Positions 43,515 to 52,364 of a stretch of 64,000 nucleotides of DNA are shown here, piece after piece. The stretch lies in the NCBI RefSeq assembly GCF_014873875.1, contig NZ_JADBEM010000001.1:1860001-1924000 (forward strand), given 5' to 3'. Position numbers and translations under genes: made by a program. Under the pieces are notes generated by a model. That model saw nothing but the letters and a program-made list of their open reading frames with translations. It was not told where the DNA came from and did not search any database. The stretch comes from Actinopolymorpha pittospori. GTDB lineage: Bacteria > Actinomycetota > Actinomycetes > Propionibacteriales > Actinopolymorphaceae. Position 1 is the stretch's first letter, and each line of letters opens with the position of its first letter.

Positions 43515-45161
43515 TCAGTGGAACTCCGCGTAGGACTCCTCGTACTCCTTCTTGATCTGGTCCCCGCCGTTGCGCTTCCACTCCTTGACGCCCTCGTCCC
43601 AGGCCGACATCGGCTTGCGTCCCTGGAAGACGTCGGACCGCACGTCGGTCAGCTTCTCGTCGATCTGGCCGCCCTTGCTGCCCTGGCTGTCGGAGTACAA
43701 CCCGACGGTGGGGTTACGGACCAGGACCTCGTTGGCGCGGCCCTGGTAGGCGTGCCAGGTCTTCACCGCCTCGGGCTGGCCGGGCAGGTAGAGCACGTAC
43801 GGCGCGTCGACGATGTAGCCGGTCGGAAGCTGGATCTCGAGCTTCGCCTTCGGTGTGGGTACGGGGTCGGAACCCTTGAGCGTGTAGTGGACGTCGGGCA
43901 GGCCGTACTTGCGGAACATGTACTCCTGGGTGCCGAACGGCGCGGCCATCCAGTTGGCGAGCCGCAGCACTTCCTCGATGCGGGCCTTGCTGCCCTGCTT
44001 CAGTGCGGCCACTCCGAACGACGGACCGCCACCGGCGTGCGAACCCGGGCCACCGTCGAAGCCGGGCGCGACGATCCCGTCCACCTTCATCTTCGGGTTC
44101 ACCGCGACGTAGGTCGTGACGAATCCGGGCCAGGCGGAGTAGCCGTCGAAGTTGACGACGATCTCGCCGCCGCCGTACCACTCCTTGCGCTTCACGGTCT
44201 CCGCGGTGAAGGTGTCCGGGTGGAAGAGACCTTCCTTGAGCATCGACGTGACGGTCTCGATCGCCTTCCGCATCTCCTCCGACTCGTTGGCGGAGGTGAA
44301 GATGCCGTTCTTCTCCGTCCAGCCGTTGGGCAGGTGCAGCATCGCGCGGATGAAGTTGGCAGCGCCGTGGGCGTCACCGAGCGCCCACCGGTTCTCCTTC
44401 GGGTCGGTCACCGCCTTGCAGAGTTCGTGGAACTCCTCGAAGCTTTCCGGCTGGGCGGTCAGCCCGTGTTCCTCGATGATGTCCTGGCGGACGAAATTGC
44501 AGCCGCCGGTGAGCGCCCGCGGCATCGGGAGACCGAAAATGCCGCCGTTGTAGAGCGTGGCCCGCCAGGAGTCGGTGGGCAGGTTGGCGAGGAACGGATA
44601 CTTCTTCACGGCATCGCCGGAGAGGAACTCCGTGAGGTCCTGGAACTTCGCGGCCAGCAACTCCGGACGGTGCGGCGCGGCGCCCGCGACGAGCGCGATG
44701 TCAGGCAGGTCGTCGCTGGCCATGATGACCGAGAACTTGTCGGTGTACTCGGCGTCGGGGACCATCGAGAAACTGATGTCGAACCCGGTGCGCTTGTTGA
44801 GTTCCTGCCAGTAGGTGTTCTTGCCCACCCCCGGCGGAATCGGCGCGTACATCGTGCCGAGCGTGCTGATCTTCCCGTTCTTTCCCGGCTTTCCCTCATA
44901 CGCCTGGACGGGATTCTCCGGATAGGCGAGGAAGCCCGGCACGATGCCGTCGGCCGTACCCGGCAGGTCGGCCTGCACTCCCTTGTACTCCACGTACGTG
45001 GGGAGTTTCACCGCCGCCGTGCGCTTCGCGACGTCCTTCGACTTCTGCGCGGTCGACCCGTCACCACAGGCGGCGAGAGTCGAGCCGGAAAGACCGGCCA
45101 ACGCGATGGCTCCACCGACCTGCTGGAGAAAGCGGCGGCGATCGACCATGGGACTGTCCAT
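43515..45161 (-). CDS. extracellular solute-binding lipoprotein (sugar ABC type)
   Basis: 548 residues. The Tat-like signal MVDRRRFLQQVGGAIALAGLSG is followed by lipobox LAAC (Cys ~32). The mature protein follows the large carbohydrate-binding-protein family 1/DUF3502-type pattern (LPGTADGIVPGFLAYPENPVQAY... GFDISFSMVPD... NFDGYSAWPGF... TQEYMFRKYG). It should bind an oligosaccharide outside. No permease or ATPase gene is adjacent. A paralogue of the same architecture is at 52365-54053. A LacI-type operator lies just upstream. Confidence 0.87.
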   Translation of the reverse strand: MDSPMVDRRRFLQQVGGAIALAGLSGSTLAACGDGSTAQKSKDVAKRTAAVKLPTYVEYKGVQADLPGTADGIVPGFLAYPENPVQAYEGKPGKNGKISTLGTMYAPIPPGVGKNTYWQELNKRTGFDISFSMVPDAEYTDKFSVIMASDDLPDIALVAGAAPHRPELLAAKFQDLTEFLSGDAVKKYPFLANLPTDSWRATLYNGGIFGLPMPRALTGGCNFVRQDIIEEHGLTAQPESFEEFHELCKAVTDPKENRWALGDAHGAANFIRAMLHLPNGWTEKNGIFTSANESEEMRKAIETVTSMLKEGLFHPDTFTAETVKRKEWYGGGEIVVNFDGYSAWPGFVTTYVAVNPKMKVDGIVAPGFDGGPGSHAGGGPSFGVAALKQGSKARIEEVLRLANWMAAPFGTQEYMFRKYGLPDVHYTLKGSDPVPTPKAKLEIQLPTGYIVDAPYVLYLPGQPEAVKTWHAYQGRANEVLVRNPTVGLYSDSQGSKGGQIDEKLTDVRSDVFQGRKPMSAWDEGVKEWKRNGGDQIKKEYEESYAEFH

Positions 45162-45185
45162 CGGGGCTTTCCTTCCACACCATTG

Positions 45186-45199
45186 GGTAAGCGCTCTCC
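45186..45199. promoter_or_regulatory. LacI-family operator-like palindrome
   Basis: GGTAAGCGCTCTCC, with AGCGCT at its centre and GG/CC arms, resembles LacI/CebR-class operators (TGGGAGCGCTCCCA). It is 24 bases upstream of the SBP start, which suits sugar-dependent control. No lacI-type gene is in the window. Confidence 0.45.
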
Positions 45200-45487
45200 G
45201 AGTGATCTACCAGGGTCCGGGCCACTGTGCGGCCATGTCAAGGACTGCCTCCGGACCGTGTCCGGCCACTTCTTCGGCGCGGTGTGGAACGGTTCAGACG
45301 TGGGTCAGTCGGCGAACCGCTTCGACGACACTCGCCCGCTGGACTGCGAGATCGCCGCTTCCTTGTGCTGAGAGCGCCGCGGTGGCGTTGGGCCAGGCCT
45401 GCACCAGCGCCATGACGAAGAGCAGCAGCGCCGTCGTTGAACGAAGCCCCAGCGCCTACCCGCCACCGAATTCAGCTGGCTGAAAGG

Positions 45488-45513
45488 GGTGGGGCGGCCG
45501 AGGCCGCCCCACC
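45488..45513 (-). terminator. hairpin terminator after the GNAT gene
   Basis: Near-perfect stem GGTGGGGCGGCC (45488-45499) with GGCCGCCCCACC (45502-45513), just beyond the GNAT stop; minus-strand transcript continues into CCCCTTTC. It could also stop leftward transcription. Confidence 0.65.
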
Positions 45514-45518
45514 TTCAC

Positions 45519-46286
45519 TCAGCTTTCGAGTGCCATGTAGAGGCGGGTTCCCCGGGGCTGGTAGCCGAGGGATTCATAGATCCGGCGCGATCCGTCGCCG
45601 GAGAACTCGAGCCACACCGACCGCGCACCCTGGGCGAACATCGCCTCGGTCACGGAGGCGGTGACGGCGGCGGCGATGCCTCGGCGGCGGTGGGCCGGTC
45701 GGGTGCCCACGCCGGCCAGTTCCGTGGTGCCCACGGCGGGCGCGGAGCAGGAGGCCGCGCCGGCGCAGGTGCCGTCGTCAGCACGGACGAACCGGACCGC
45801 TCCGCCGGCCTCCTGCAAACGCCGCAGCCGCGCCGCACCCTCCGGGGAGGAGGCGAACTCGCCGGAGAACGCTTCGGACAGGGCGCCGTCGATCGAGGTG
45901 TAGTCCTTGTCGGTGGAAGGGATCTCCACGAGCGGCCCGGGCACCGAACCGTCGACGGCGCGCGGCATCGCGAGCGTCGCCGGGGTGCAGACGAGGTACT
46001 CGTGGACTTCCTCGACGCTGAATCCCGCCGCTCGTAGCGCGGGCTCCACGGTGGGTGCGGTGTCGGGTGCGAACTCCAGTCGCGGTTTGAGGCCGCGCTC
46101 GCGGAACGCCTCGATCAGGGCCGAGACGTCCCGGCCCGTCGGCTCGGCGCCGGGCACTGGGGTCGCGTAGTTGATGAAGGGACTGGTCGTACTGGGGTCG
46201 AACCCCGCCACGAAGATCGCGGTCTCGACGACCACGGGACGGCGGCGGAGGTTGGCGACGGCGAAGCTCTGGACGTTGGTGTCCAC
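45519..46286 (-). CDS. GNAT family N-acetyltransferase
   Basis: 255 residues if started at GTG 46286 (ATG 46349 would add 21). The acetyl-CoA binding region is GVGTRPAHRRRGIAAAVTASVTEAMFAQGA followed by RIYESLGYQPRGTRLYMALE, the classic GNAT motif A/B. The N-terminal half has the AVANLRRRPVVVETAIFVAGFDP segment seen in actinobacterial GNATs of this size. Substrate unknown. Confidence 0.75.
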   Translation of the reverse strand: MDTNVQSFAVANLRRRPVVVETAIFVAGFDPSTTSPFINYATPVPGAEPTGRDVSALIEAFRERGLKPRLEFAPDTAPTVEPALRAAGFSVEEVHEYLVCTPATLAMPRAVDGSVPGPLVEIPSTDKDYTSIDGALSEAFSGEFASSPEGAARLRRLQEAGGAVRFVRADDGTCAGAASCSAPAVGTTELAGVGTRPAHRRRGIAAAVTASVTEAMFAQGARSVWLEFSGDGSRRIYESLGYQPRGTRLYMALES

Positions 46287-46669
46287 GGTTGTGTTGACCT
46301 CACGGGAAGACGTCGTGAAAGGGACGGCGGTGCGTCGAAGGCACCGCATCGTGGGGCCGCCGTGAGGGCCTGGGACTGGTGACGCTGCTCTGGTGACTCG
46401 GTGGTGCTGGTGGTGGTGAGCAGACCACTCAGTGCCGACGGCGGCCGCTGTGGGACGCCGAGATCATTGGCTTTCGTTCCTCTGTGTCTTGCCCGGCTGT
46501 CGCCTGGGCACTGCAGGTGGAGGGTGCCCGCGCAAGGCAGGACGGCGGCAACTGTCTCACGACGGCGCGCGGGTTCGCAACAGACCTCACAACAGACCGC
46601 TGGCCGGGCCCCTGGTGTCAGGGACCCGGCCAGCGGTGGGTACGGCGTCAGATGTCGCCAAGCGGCGGT
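46287..46669. other. gene-free region
   Basis: No coding gene seen in 383 bp between two minus-strand genes. It contains the GNAT promoter region and, at its right end, the terminator of the phytase-like gene. Confidence 0.5.
46596..46637 (-). terminator. strong hairpin terminator after the phytase-like gene
   Basis: Perfect 13-bp stem ACCGCTGGCCGGG (46596-46608) with CCCGGCCAGCGGT (46625-46637). The loop can extend into CCCTG/CAGGG pairing. It begins 33 bases beyond the stop. Confidence 0.75.
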
Positions 46670-49036
46670 TTACTGCTTGCCGAAAACCTTCTTGCTCGAA
46701 CCAAGGTGCAGGAACACGGTCTCACCGGTGGCGTCCTTGAGGGCGTCGTTGTCGCTGATCGCGTAGACCTCACCGTCGCCGGCGACGGTGAGCCCTTCGA
46801 GCTTCTCCTGGGTCCAGCCGTTCGTGGCGCGCAGGTCCGGCAGGACGTCGTACGCCAGGGTCTTCGGCAGCACCTTCACCGGTCCGCGCCTCGCGGCGAC
46901 CGTCGGCATCTCAACCGTGTAGACACGCTTGATCTTCGCGGCCGGACCGTTCAGCTTGTCCCGTTCGATGACGGCGAGCTTGTCACCGACCACCGTGATC
47001 TCCGACAGGCCGATCCAGTCACCGGGCGTGGTGGTGCTGCCGAGCTGGTAGCCGTAGAAGCTCCACAGACGCGTGGTGACGTCGTAGCGCGCGAGCCGGA
47101 CGATGCCGGTCCCGTCGCCGGTCACCTCGCGCTGCAGCGCCGCCCAGACGACCTCGCGGCCGTGGTCGGTGGTGGCGGTGACGCCCTCGAAGCCCCACTT
47201 GTCCAGGCCGGCGGCCACGTCGGCGGGGAGGGTGACGACCTGCTGGGTCACGCCCTTGTCGTCGAGCCGGACCAGCTTGTTCTCGGCGCCGGTCGCGCCC
47301 TCGACACCGAGCCAGAAGCCACCCTGCGGGCGGGCGTAGATGCCTTCGGCGTCGTAGCCGACCGGGTTGCCGTCGGCGTCGCGGACGGTCAGCTCCTTGT
47401 TGATGACCGCCGGAGCCTTCCTCGGGTCGATGGTGAGGATCCGGGTGGGCGAGTACGCGGCGTCGGTGGCGGTGTAGAGCAGGTGCTTGTCACCGGGTAC
47501 GGCAGACAGCGCGCCGAGCGCACCCCAGCCGATCGGGGCGCCGGACTTGTCGTCGGCGGAGACGATGGTCGGGAACGCCGGGGTGCCCTTGCCCAGACGG
47601 TAGAGCGAGACGGAGGCGCGCACGTTGACCGAGGCGTCGTCCTCCTCGCTGGAGACTGCGAACAGGTCGCGCGACGGGATCGGCAGCAGCCCCTCGGGCC
47701 CGTTCGTGGCGGGCAGGACCTGCTTGAAGACCGGCTTGGTCGGCCGGGTCATGTCGTAGACCGCGATGAAGTTGCTGCGCTCGGAGCCCACGAAGGCGTA
47801 CCGCGTACCGTCGAACTCCGCGATCGCCAGACCCTCGGGCTCGGTGCCCTTCTTGTCCGCGCGGTCCTCGTTGAAGAAGCCGTAGCGGACGGCGAGGCGC
47901 TCGAAGGTGTTGCCCGCGTCCCAGGCCACCTTCCCGGTCTTGCTGTCGAAGACGGTCCAGCCGCGGGTGCCGCCGTGCCAGTCACCCTCGTTGGCGGTCG
48001 CGAGGTAGCGGTTGTCGATCCAACCGATCGCGTCGGGCTCGCGGGGGACGTCCTTGATCGAACCGGTCAGGTCGATCTTGCCGTCGTTCTCGGTGTCGAT
48101 ACCGCTCACCGACGCGGTGCCGGCGCTGAAGACGTCGTCGATCCGGCCGGTCCGCAGGTCGATCAGGGCGACGCCGTTGTTCTCCTGCAGCGTCACCGCG
48201 AGCTGGTCGCGGCTGTTGATGGAGACGTACTCCGGCTCCGGGTCGGTCGGCTCGGCGAGGCCGGCGTCGACCAGGGCGGGCAGCGCGCGTCCGTCCCTCT
48301 TGGTCAGCGGTACGGCACGGGTACGCCACTGCGCGGGCGTCTTCCCGGTCAGGTCGACGATCTGCACGAAGCCGGCGGGGGCCTGGGGCAGGTCGCCCTC
48401 CTCGCCGCCGGGCGGCGTGGCCTCCTCGTCGCGCTCGTTCTCGATCGCGATCGCGGCGTAGCGCTTGTCGTGGCTGATCGCGATGGAGTCCGGCTGGCCG
48501 CCGAGGTCGAAGCTCGCCACCCGCTCGCGGTCGCGCAGCCGGATGACGTCCATCCGGCCGGAGGGGTTGGTGTAGCTGTCGCTGGTGTTGACCACGACCA
48601 GGACGTAGGAGCCGACCACCGAAACCGACGTCGGCTCGTCCTCGGCGTCGCCGAGTTCCTTCAGCGACAGCGTGCCGAGGCCGCGGGGCTTGTCGGCGTC
48701 GGAGATGTCGAGGAAGCCGATCCGCCGGGACAACGCGTCGGTGTAGATCAGGGTGCGGCCGTCCGGGCTGACGGTCGAGATCTCCGCCACCGTGGGGGTG
48801 GCCGGGTCCTCACCGGTCGGGCGGTTCTGGAAGACGGGGTAGGTGGCGGTGCGGTCGAAGGCCGTCGCCCGCCCGTGGCCGCCGGAGTTGTGGCCGGCGT
48901 TGTGACCGCTGGTGTCCTGGCCGCCCGAGTGGTGGCTGTCGCGCGCCTGCGCGGCGTTCGCCGTGCCCGCGGTGGCGGCGCCGGTGGCGGCCACGGCCGC
49001 GACGGCGAGGGCGGCGAACGTTTTGCGTGCCTGCAT
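46670..49036 (-). CDS. secreted esterase-like/phytase-like beta-propeller protein
   Basis: 788 residues with a cleavable signal (MQARKTFAALAVAAVAATGA... AGTANAAQA, ~1-30) and a Gly/His-rich linker (HHSGGQD...HNSGGHG). Two propeller-like halves follow: choice-of-anchor-I-like YVF.../LLVVVNTSDSY, QPDSIAISHDKRYAAIAIENE, EPDAIGWIDNRYLATANEGD, and an esterase-like-activity-of-phytase end (NTFERLAV, YDAEGIYARPQGGFWLGVEGA, GFEGVTATTDHGREVVWAALQREV, DWIGLSEITVVGDKLAVIERD, LEGLTVAGDGEVYAISDND). Likely secreted phosphohydrolase/esterase. GGAGAACTGA precedes the ATG. Confidence 0.8.
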   Translation of the reverse strand: MQARKTFAALAVAAVAATGAATAGTANAAQARDSHHSGGQDTSGHNAGHNSGGHGRATAFDRTATYPVFQNRPTGEDPATPTVAEISTVSPDGRTLIYTDALSRRIGFLDISDADKPRGLGTLSLKELGDAEDEPTSVSVVGSYVLVVVNTSDSYTNPSGRMDVIRLRDRERVASFDLGGQPDSIAISHDKRYAAIAIENERDEEATPPGGEEGDLPQAPAGFVQIVDLTGKTPAQWRTRAVPLTKRDGRALPALVDAGLAEPTDPEPEYVSINSRDQLAVTLQENNGVALIDLRTGRIDDVFSAGTASVSGIDTENDGKIDLTGSIKDVPREPDAIGWIDNRYLATANEGDWHGGTRGWTVFDSKTGKVAWDAGNTFERLAVRYGFFNEDRADKKGTEPEGLAIAEFDGTRYAFVGSERSNFIAVYDMTRPTKPVFKQVLPATNGPEGLLPIPSRDLFAVSSEEDDASVNVRASVSLYRLGKGTPAFPTIVSADDKSGAPIGWGALGALSAVPGDKHLLYTATDAAYSPTRILTIDPRKAPAVINKELTVRDADGNPVGYDAEGIYARPQGGFWLGVEGATGAENKLVRLDDKGVTQQVVTLPADVAAGLDKWGFEGVTATTDHGREVVWAALQREVTGDGTGIVRLARYDVTTRLWSFYGYQLGSTTTPGDWIGLSEITVVGDKLAVIERDKLNGPAAKIKRVYTVEMPTVAARRGPVKVLPKTLAYDVLPDLRATNGWTQEKLEGLTVAGDGEVYAISDNDALKDATGETVFLHLGSSKKVFGKQ

Positions 49037-49381
49037 TCAGTTCTCCAGTTGCTGTTGGTTCCTCGGCGGATGGTCGCACCGACGGGCGAGCGAGAACCGG
49101 CACCGGGATGAACAGTCGGCGAAGATCACCCGAGCTGAACGAGACCGTCGGGCGGCGGGGACATGATCGGCACGCGGCACGACCAGGCACAGCACTCTTC
49201 GTGTTCGTCGACCCCCTGACCGGCCGGTCGAGGAGGGCGACGCGCCCGTCGCGGAGGTGGCCGCTGGCCACAGGGAATGTCGGTTCGCCGATCCGGCGTT
49301 GCCAGCATCGGGCCCGCAGCGTCGCCGGGGGATCGGGCGGAGTTTGATGAGGGAAGCACTCACCCGAGGAAAGGACCACGC
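49037..49381. other. divergent intergenic region
   Basis: 345 bp between the phytase-like gene (minus) and glutathione peroxidase (plus). Several short frames exist but none has coding character. It must hold both promoters; no clear operator was seen. Confidence 0.5.
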
Positions 49382-49870
49382 GTGAGCATCTACGAGAGCC
49401 CCGTTCGTACGCTGGCCGGCGAGCCCGGTTCGCTCGGCGACCTCGCCGGTCGCACCCTGCTCGTCGTCAACGTCGCGTCGAAGTGCGGTCTCACCCCGCA
49501 GTACACCGGTCTGGAGCGCCTGCACGAGAAGTACGCCGACCGCGGCTTCTCCGTGGTGGGTTTCCCGTGCAACCAGTTCGGCGGGCAGGAACCCGGGAGC
49601 GCGGAGGAGATCCAGGAGTTCTGCTCGACGACCTACGGCGTGACGTTCCCGATGTACGAGAAGGTGGAGGTCAACGGCCCCGGCCGGCACGCGATCTACA
49701 CCGAGCTGACCGCCGTACCCGACGCCGACGGCGAGGCCGGTGACATCCAGTGGAACTTCGAGAAGTTCCTCGTCTCCGGCGACGGCGAGATCGTCGGCCG
49801 CTTCCGCCCCCGCACCGACCCCGAGGACCCGGCGCTCGTCGCGGCGATCGAGGAACAACTGGCGCGCTGA
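49382..49870 (+). CDS. glutathione peroxidase family thiol peroxidase
   Basis: 162 residues; GTG 49382 after GAGGAAAGGA. Motifs: VVNVASKCGLTPQYTGLERLHEKY (catalytic Cys in place of selenocysteine), VVGFPCNQFGGQEPGSAEEI (Gln and possible resolving Cys) and WNFEKFLV (Trp). Bacterial enzymes of this kind normally use thioredoxin to reduce hydroperoxides; there is no glutathione in most actinobacteria. Cytosolic, standard length. Confidence 0.92.
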   Translation: MSIYESPVRTLAGEPGSLGDLAGRTLLVVNVASKCGLTPQYTGLERLHEKYADRGFSVVGFPCNQFGGQEPGSAEEIQEFCSTTYGVTFPMYEKVEVNGPGRHAIYTELTAVPDADGEAGDIQWNFEKFLVSGDGEIVGRFRPRTDPEDPALVAAIEEQLAR

Positions 49871-49938
49871 GAACGCGGTACGCCGCGCCCCGGCCGGACG
49901 ACACCTTGGACGACTCCGCACGGGGCGCGGCCGGACCC

Positions 49939-50014
49939 GCAGCACGCACCCGCACCACACACGCGCACCGCGCACCCGCACGACACACACGCAGCACGCG
50001 CACCACGCAGCACC
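49939..50014. repeat. CAC-rich low-complexity stretch
   Basis: Runs of CACCACACACG/GCACGC-like units between gpx and the LLM gene. One strand is almost only A, C and G. No gene; likely 5' leader of the LLM gene. Confidence 0.6.
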
Positions 50015-50026
50015 GGAGGAGTGGCC

Positions 50027-50917
50027 ATGCCCGACTACGGACGGGAGCTGTCGTTCGGGTACTTCCTCGTGCCGAACGCCGCCGACCCCCTGCTCACCAC
50101 CGCGAGGGAGGTCGAGGACCTGGGGTTCGACTACCTCGGCGTCCAGGACCACCCCTACCAGCGGCGCTACGTCGACACCTGGACGTTGCTCAGCATGATC
50201 GCGGCCCAGACGACCCGGCTGCGGCTGTTCCCCGACGTGGCCACCCTGGCCCTTCGCCAACCCGCCCTGCTCGCGAAGTCGGCGGCCAGCCTGGACCTGC
50301 TGAGCGGTGGCCGGTTCGAGCTGGGGCTCGGAGCCGGTTCGTTCTGGGAGGCGGTCGAGGGGTTCGGCGGCGTTCGTCGTTCACCCGGTGAGGCCTACGC
50401 CAGCCTCGCCGAGGGCATCGAGGTGATCCGGCTGCTCTGGAGCGGCGGCCGCAACCTCCGCTACGAGGGCCACATCCACCGGCTGGCCGGTGCCGTCTCC
50501 GGCCCGGTGCCGCCCCACCCGATCGGGATCTGGCTCGGCGCCTACGGTCCTCGCATGCTGGGGCTGACCGGACGGGTCGCCGACGGGTGGGTCCCGTCCC
50601 TGCAGGGCGGGGACGCCACCTGGGTCGCCGAGGCGTCGGCGCGCGTCGACGAAGCCGCGACCGCCGCCGGGCGCCCGCCGAGCGACGTCCGACGGATCCT
50701 CAACGTCTCGGGCACCCTCACCAGCGGTCCCTCGAAGGGGCTCCTGCAGGGACCCGCCGACCAGTGGGTCGACGAACTGACCGACTTGGCGGTCGGTATC
50801 GGCTTCGACACGTTCGTGTTGTGGGTGTCCGGAGGGGACGAGGCGGCGCAGCGCCGGGAGTTCGCGGAGCGGGTGATCCCGCGCGTCCGCCAGCAGGTCG
50901 CCCAGGAACGCACCTGA
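50027..50917 (+). CDS. LLM class flavin-dependent oxidoreductase
   Basis: 296 residues; ATG 50027 is six bases after GGAGGA (50015-50020). A luciferase-like TIM barrel: FGYFLVPNAADPLLTTAREVEDLGFDYLGVQDHPYQRRYVDTWTLL, RLFPDVATLALRQPALLAKSAASLDLLSGGRFELGLGAG, PIGIWLGAYGPRMLGLTGRVADGWVPS. Such enzymes use FMN or F420; the sequence near GGRFELGLGAG is common to both. The reaction is not predictable. Confidence 0.87.
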   Translation: MPDYGRELSFGYFLVPNAADPLLTTAREVEDLGFDYLGVQDHPYQRRYVDTWTLLSMIAAQTTRLRLFPDVATLALRQPALLAKSAASLDLLSGGRFELGLGAGSFWEAVEGFGGVRRSPGEAYASLAEGIEVIRLLWSGGRNLRYEGHIHRLAGAVSGPVPPHPIGIWLGAYGPRMLGLTGRVADGWVPSLQGGDATWVAEASARVDEAATAAGRPPSDVRRILNVSGTLTSGPSKGLLQGPADQWVDELTDLAVGIGFDTFVLWVSGGDEAAQRREFAERVIPRVRQQVAQERT

Positions 50918-51143
50918 GGTCCTGCCCGGGTCGGACCCAGATCCTGCCCAGATCCGACCCGTCCCGTCCCGTCCCGTCTCGGCCGGGCGCCGCGCCGGTC
51001 CCGGAAAGCCCCCTCGATCGGGTGAACGTGCCGGGGAGACCGCCCTCCACTAGTCCTGAGCCCACCCGCTTGTGTCCACCCCCGGGTTACGTTGGCCGAA
51101 CATGCCAGTGGGTCCGCCCAGCGAGTGGGTCAAGGGGAGCAGG

Positions 51144-52289
51144 ATGGGCCTTCGGGACAGCTGGAAGCATTTCCGGCGCGGGCGGATCGGTGCCCGTGCC
51201 CTCGCGATCTCGGTGATCCTCGCCGTCTCCGCCGGCATCGTGGTGATCACCAGCCCCTCCCGGCCGACGGCGTTGTGGTCGACCGGCTACACGTGGCCGC
51301 TGGCCGCGCACCCGGAAACGAGCGATCCGGTGTCGAGGACGGGCGGGCTCTACGTCGACCCGGACAACCAGCCGACGGCCTGGGTCCGGGACAACCCGAC
51401 CGACCCGCGCAGCGCGGAGATCCGCAGGGGCATCGCCGACCTGCCGATCGGGCGCTGGTTCCTGGGCAACTGGGACGAGTCGCAGGTGGCCCGCAAGTAC
51501 ACCTCCGACGCCCAACGGGTCCAGCGGCTGCCGGTGCTCGTGCTGTACAACATGCCGCAGCGGGACTGTGGCGGCTACAGCTCCGGCGGCGCCGGCGACG
51601 AGGGGTCCTACCGGTCCTGGGTCGACGGCGTGGTGCGGGGAGTCGGCTCGCGCCCGGCGCTGGTGATCGTCGAACCCGACGCGCTCGCGGGCCTCAGCTG
51701 CCTCGACCAGGCCGGCCAGGAGCGCCGACTGCGGCTCCTGTCGTACGTCGTCAACCAGTTCGCGACGCGGGCACCCGCGACCTGGGTGTACCTCGACGCC
51801 GGCCACTCGAGCTGGGTCGATCCCCCGACGATGGCGGACCGGCTGATCCGGGCCGGCGTCGGCGAGGCGCGCGGCTTCGCCCTGAACGTCTCCAACTACC
51901 AGTCGACGCAGGTGAACGTGGGGTACGGCCAGGCTGTGGCGAGACAGCTGGAGGAGCACGGGATCCAGGCGCGGTTCGTCATCGACACGAGCCGCAACGG
52001 CAGCGGCGGCAACACCACCGAATGGTGCAACCCACCCGGGCAGCGGGTCGGCGTGTCGCCTCGGCTCGGCGGCGCCGACGGCCTGGACCTGCAGCTGTGG
52101 GCCCGGCCGCCCGGTGAGTCCGACGGCCAGTGCGGGATCAGTCCCTCGGCGCCACCGGGTGCGTTCGTCCCCTCGGTGGCGTTCACCCTCCTCACCGGCT
52201 CCGATCCGCCGGGCTGGGTCTTCGGACTGGAGGCGCCCAGCAACCTGTGGCACATGCTCCAGTCCGGTCAGGCGCCGCGCCCGTGGTGA
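51144..52289 (+). CDS. secreted glycoside hydrolase family 6 (endoglucanase/cellobiohydrolase-like)
   Basis: 381 residues from ATG 51144 with AGGGGAGC upstream. An N-terminal membrane segment/signal (ALAISVILAVSAGIVVITSP, ~20-39) precedes a GH6 barrel: ARGL-like GRWFLGNW, VLVLYNMPQRDCGGYSSGGA (catalytic-acid Asp), ALVIVEPDAL, TWVYLDAGHSSWV, FALNVSNYQ, FVIDTSRNGSG, DLQLWARPPGESDGQC, and the C-terminal FVPSVAFTLLTGS. Inverting beta-1,4-glucanase; no cellulose-binding domain. Next to the SBP gene downstream, so oligosaccharide release and uptake may be linked. Confidence 0.88.
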   Translation: MGLRDSWKHFRRGRIGARALAISVILAVSAGIVVITSPSRPTALWSTGYTWPLAAHPETSDPVSRTGGLYVDPDNQPTAWVRDNPTDPRSAEIRRGIADLPIGRWFLGNWDESQVARKYTSDAQRVQRLPVLVLYNMPQRDCGGYSSGGAGDEGSYRSWVDGVVRGVGSRPALVIVEPDALAGLSCLDQAGQERRLRLLSYVVNQFATRAPATWVYLDAGHSSWVDPPTMADRLIRAGVGEARGFALNVSNYQSTQVNVGYGQAVARQLEEHGIQARFVIDTSRNGSGGNTTEWCNPPGQRVGVSPRLGGADGLDLQLWARPPGESDGQCGISPSAPPGAFVPSVAFTLLTGSDPPGWVFGLEAPSNLWHMLQSGQAPRPW

Positions 52290-52364
52290 CCGGGTGACCG
52301 GGTGGTGACCGCGTCGGTGCCCGACCACTGACCGGCCAATCCGGTGAGAAGCGGGGGGGAGGGC

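Larger units (their letters stand above)
45162..45518. other. gene-free region between SBP and GNAT
   Basis: 357 bp with no convincing gene. It holds the LacI-like operator (45186-45199) upstream of the SBP and the GNAT terminator (45488-45513). The promoter of the SBP must be here. Confidence 0.5.

Noticed and set aside
45294..45456. Open minus-strand stretch with a hydrophobic segment (LLLFVMALVQAWP) and C-terminal tail
   Set aside because: No ATG/GTG/TTG with ribosome site at its beginning and too short; could be a gene remnant but not supportable.
46484..49111. 875-codon plus-strand frame opposite the phytase-like gene
   Set aside because: Val/Gly/Arg/Asp-rich shadow; the minus strand has a signal peptide, ribosome site and propeller motifs.
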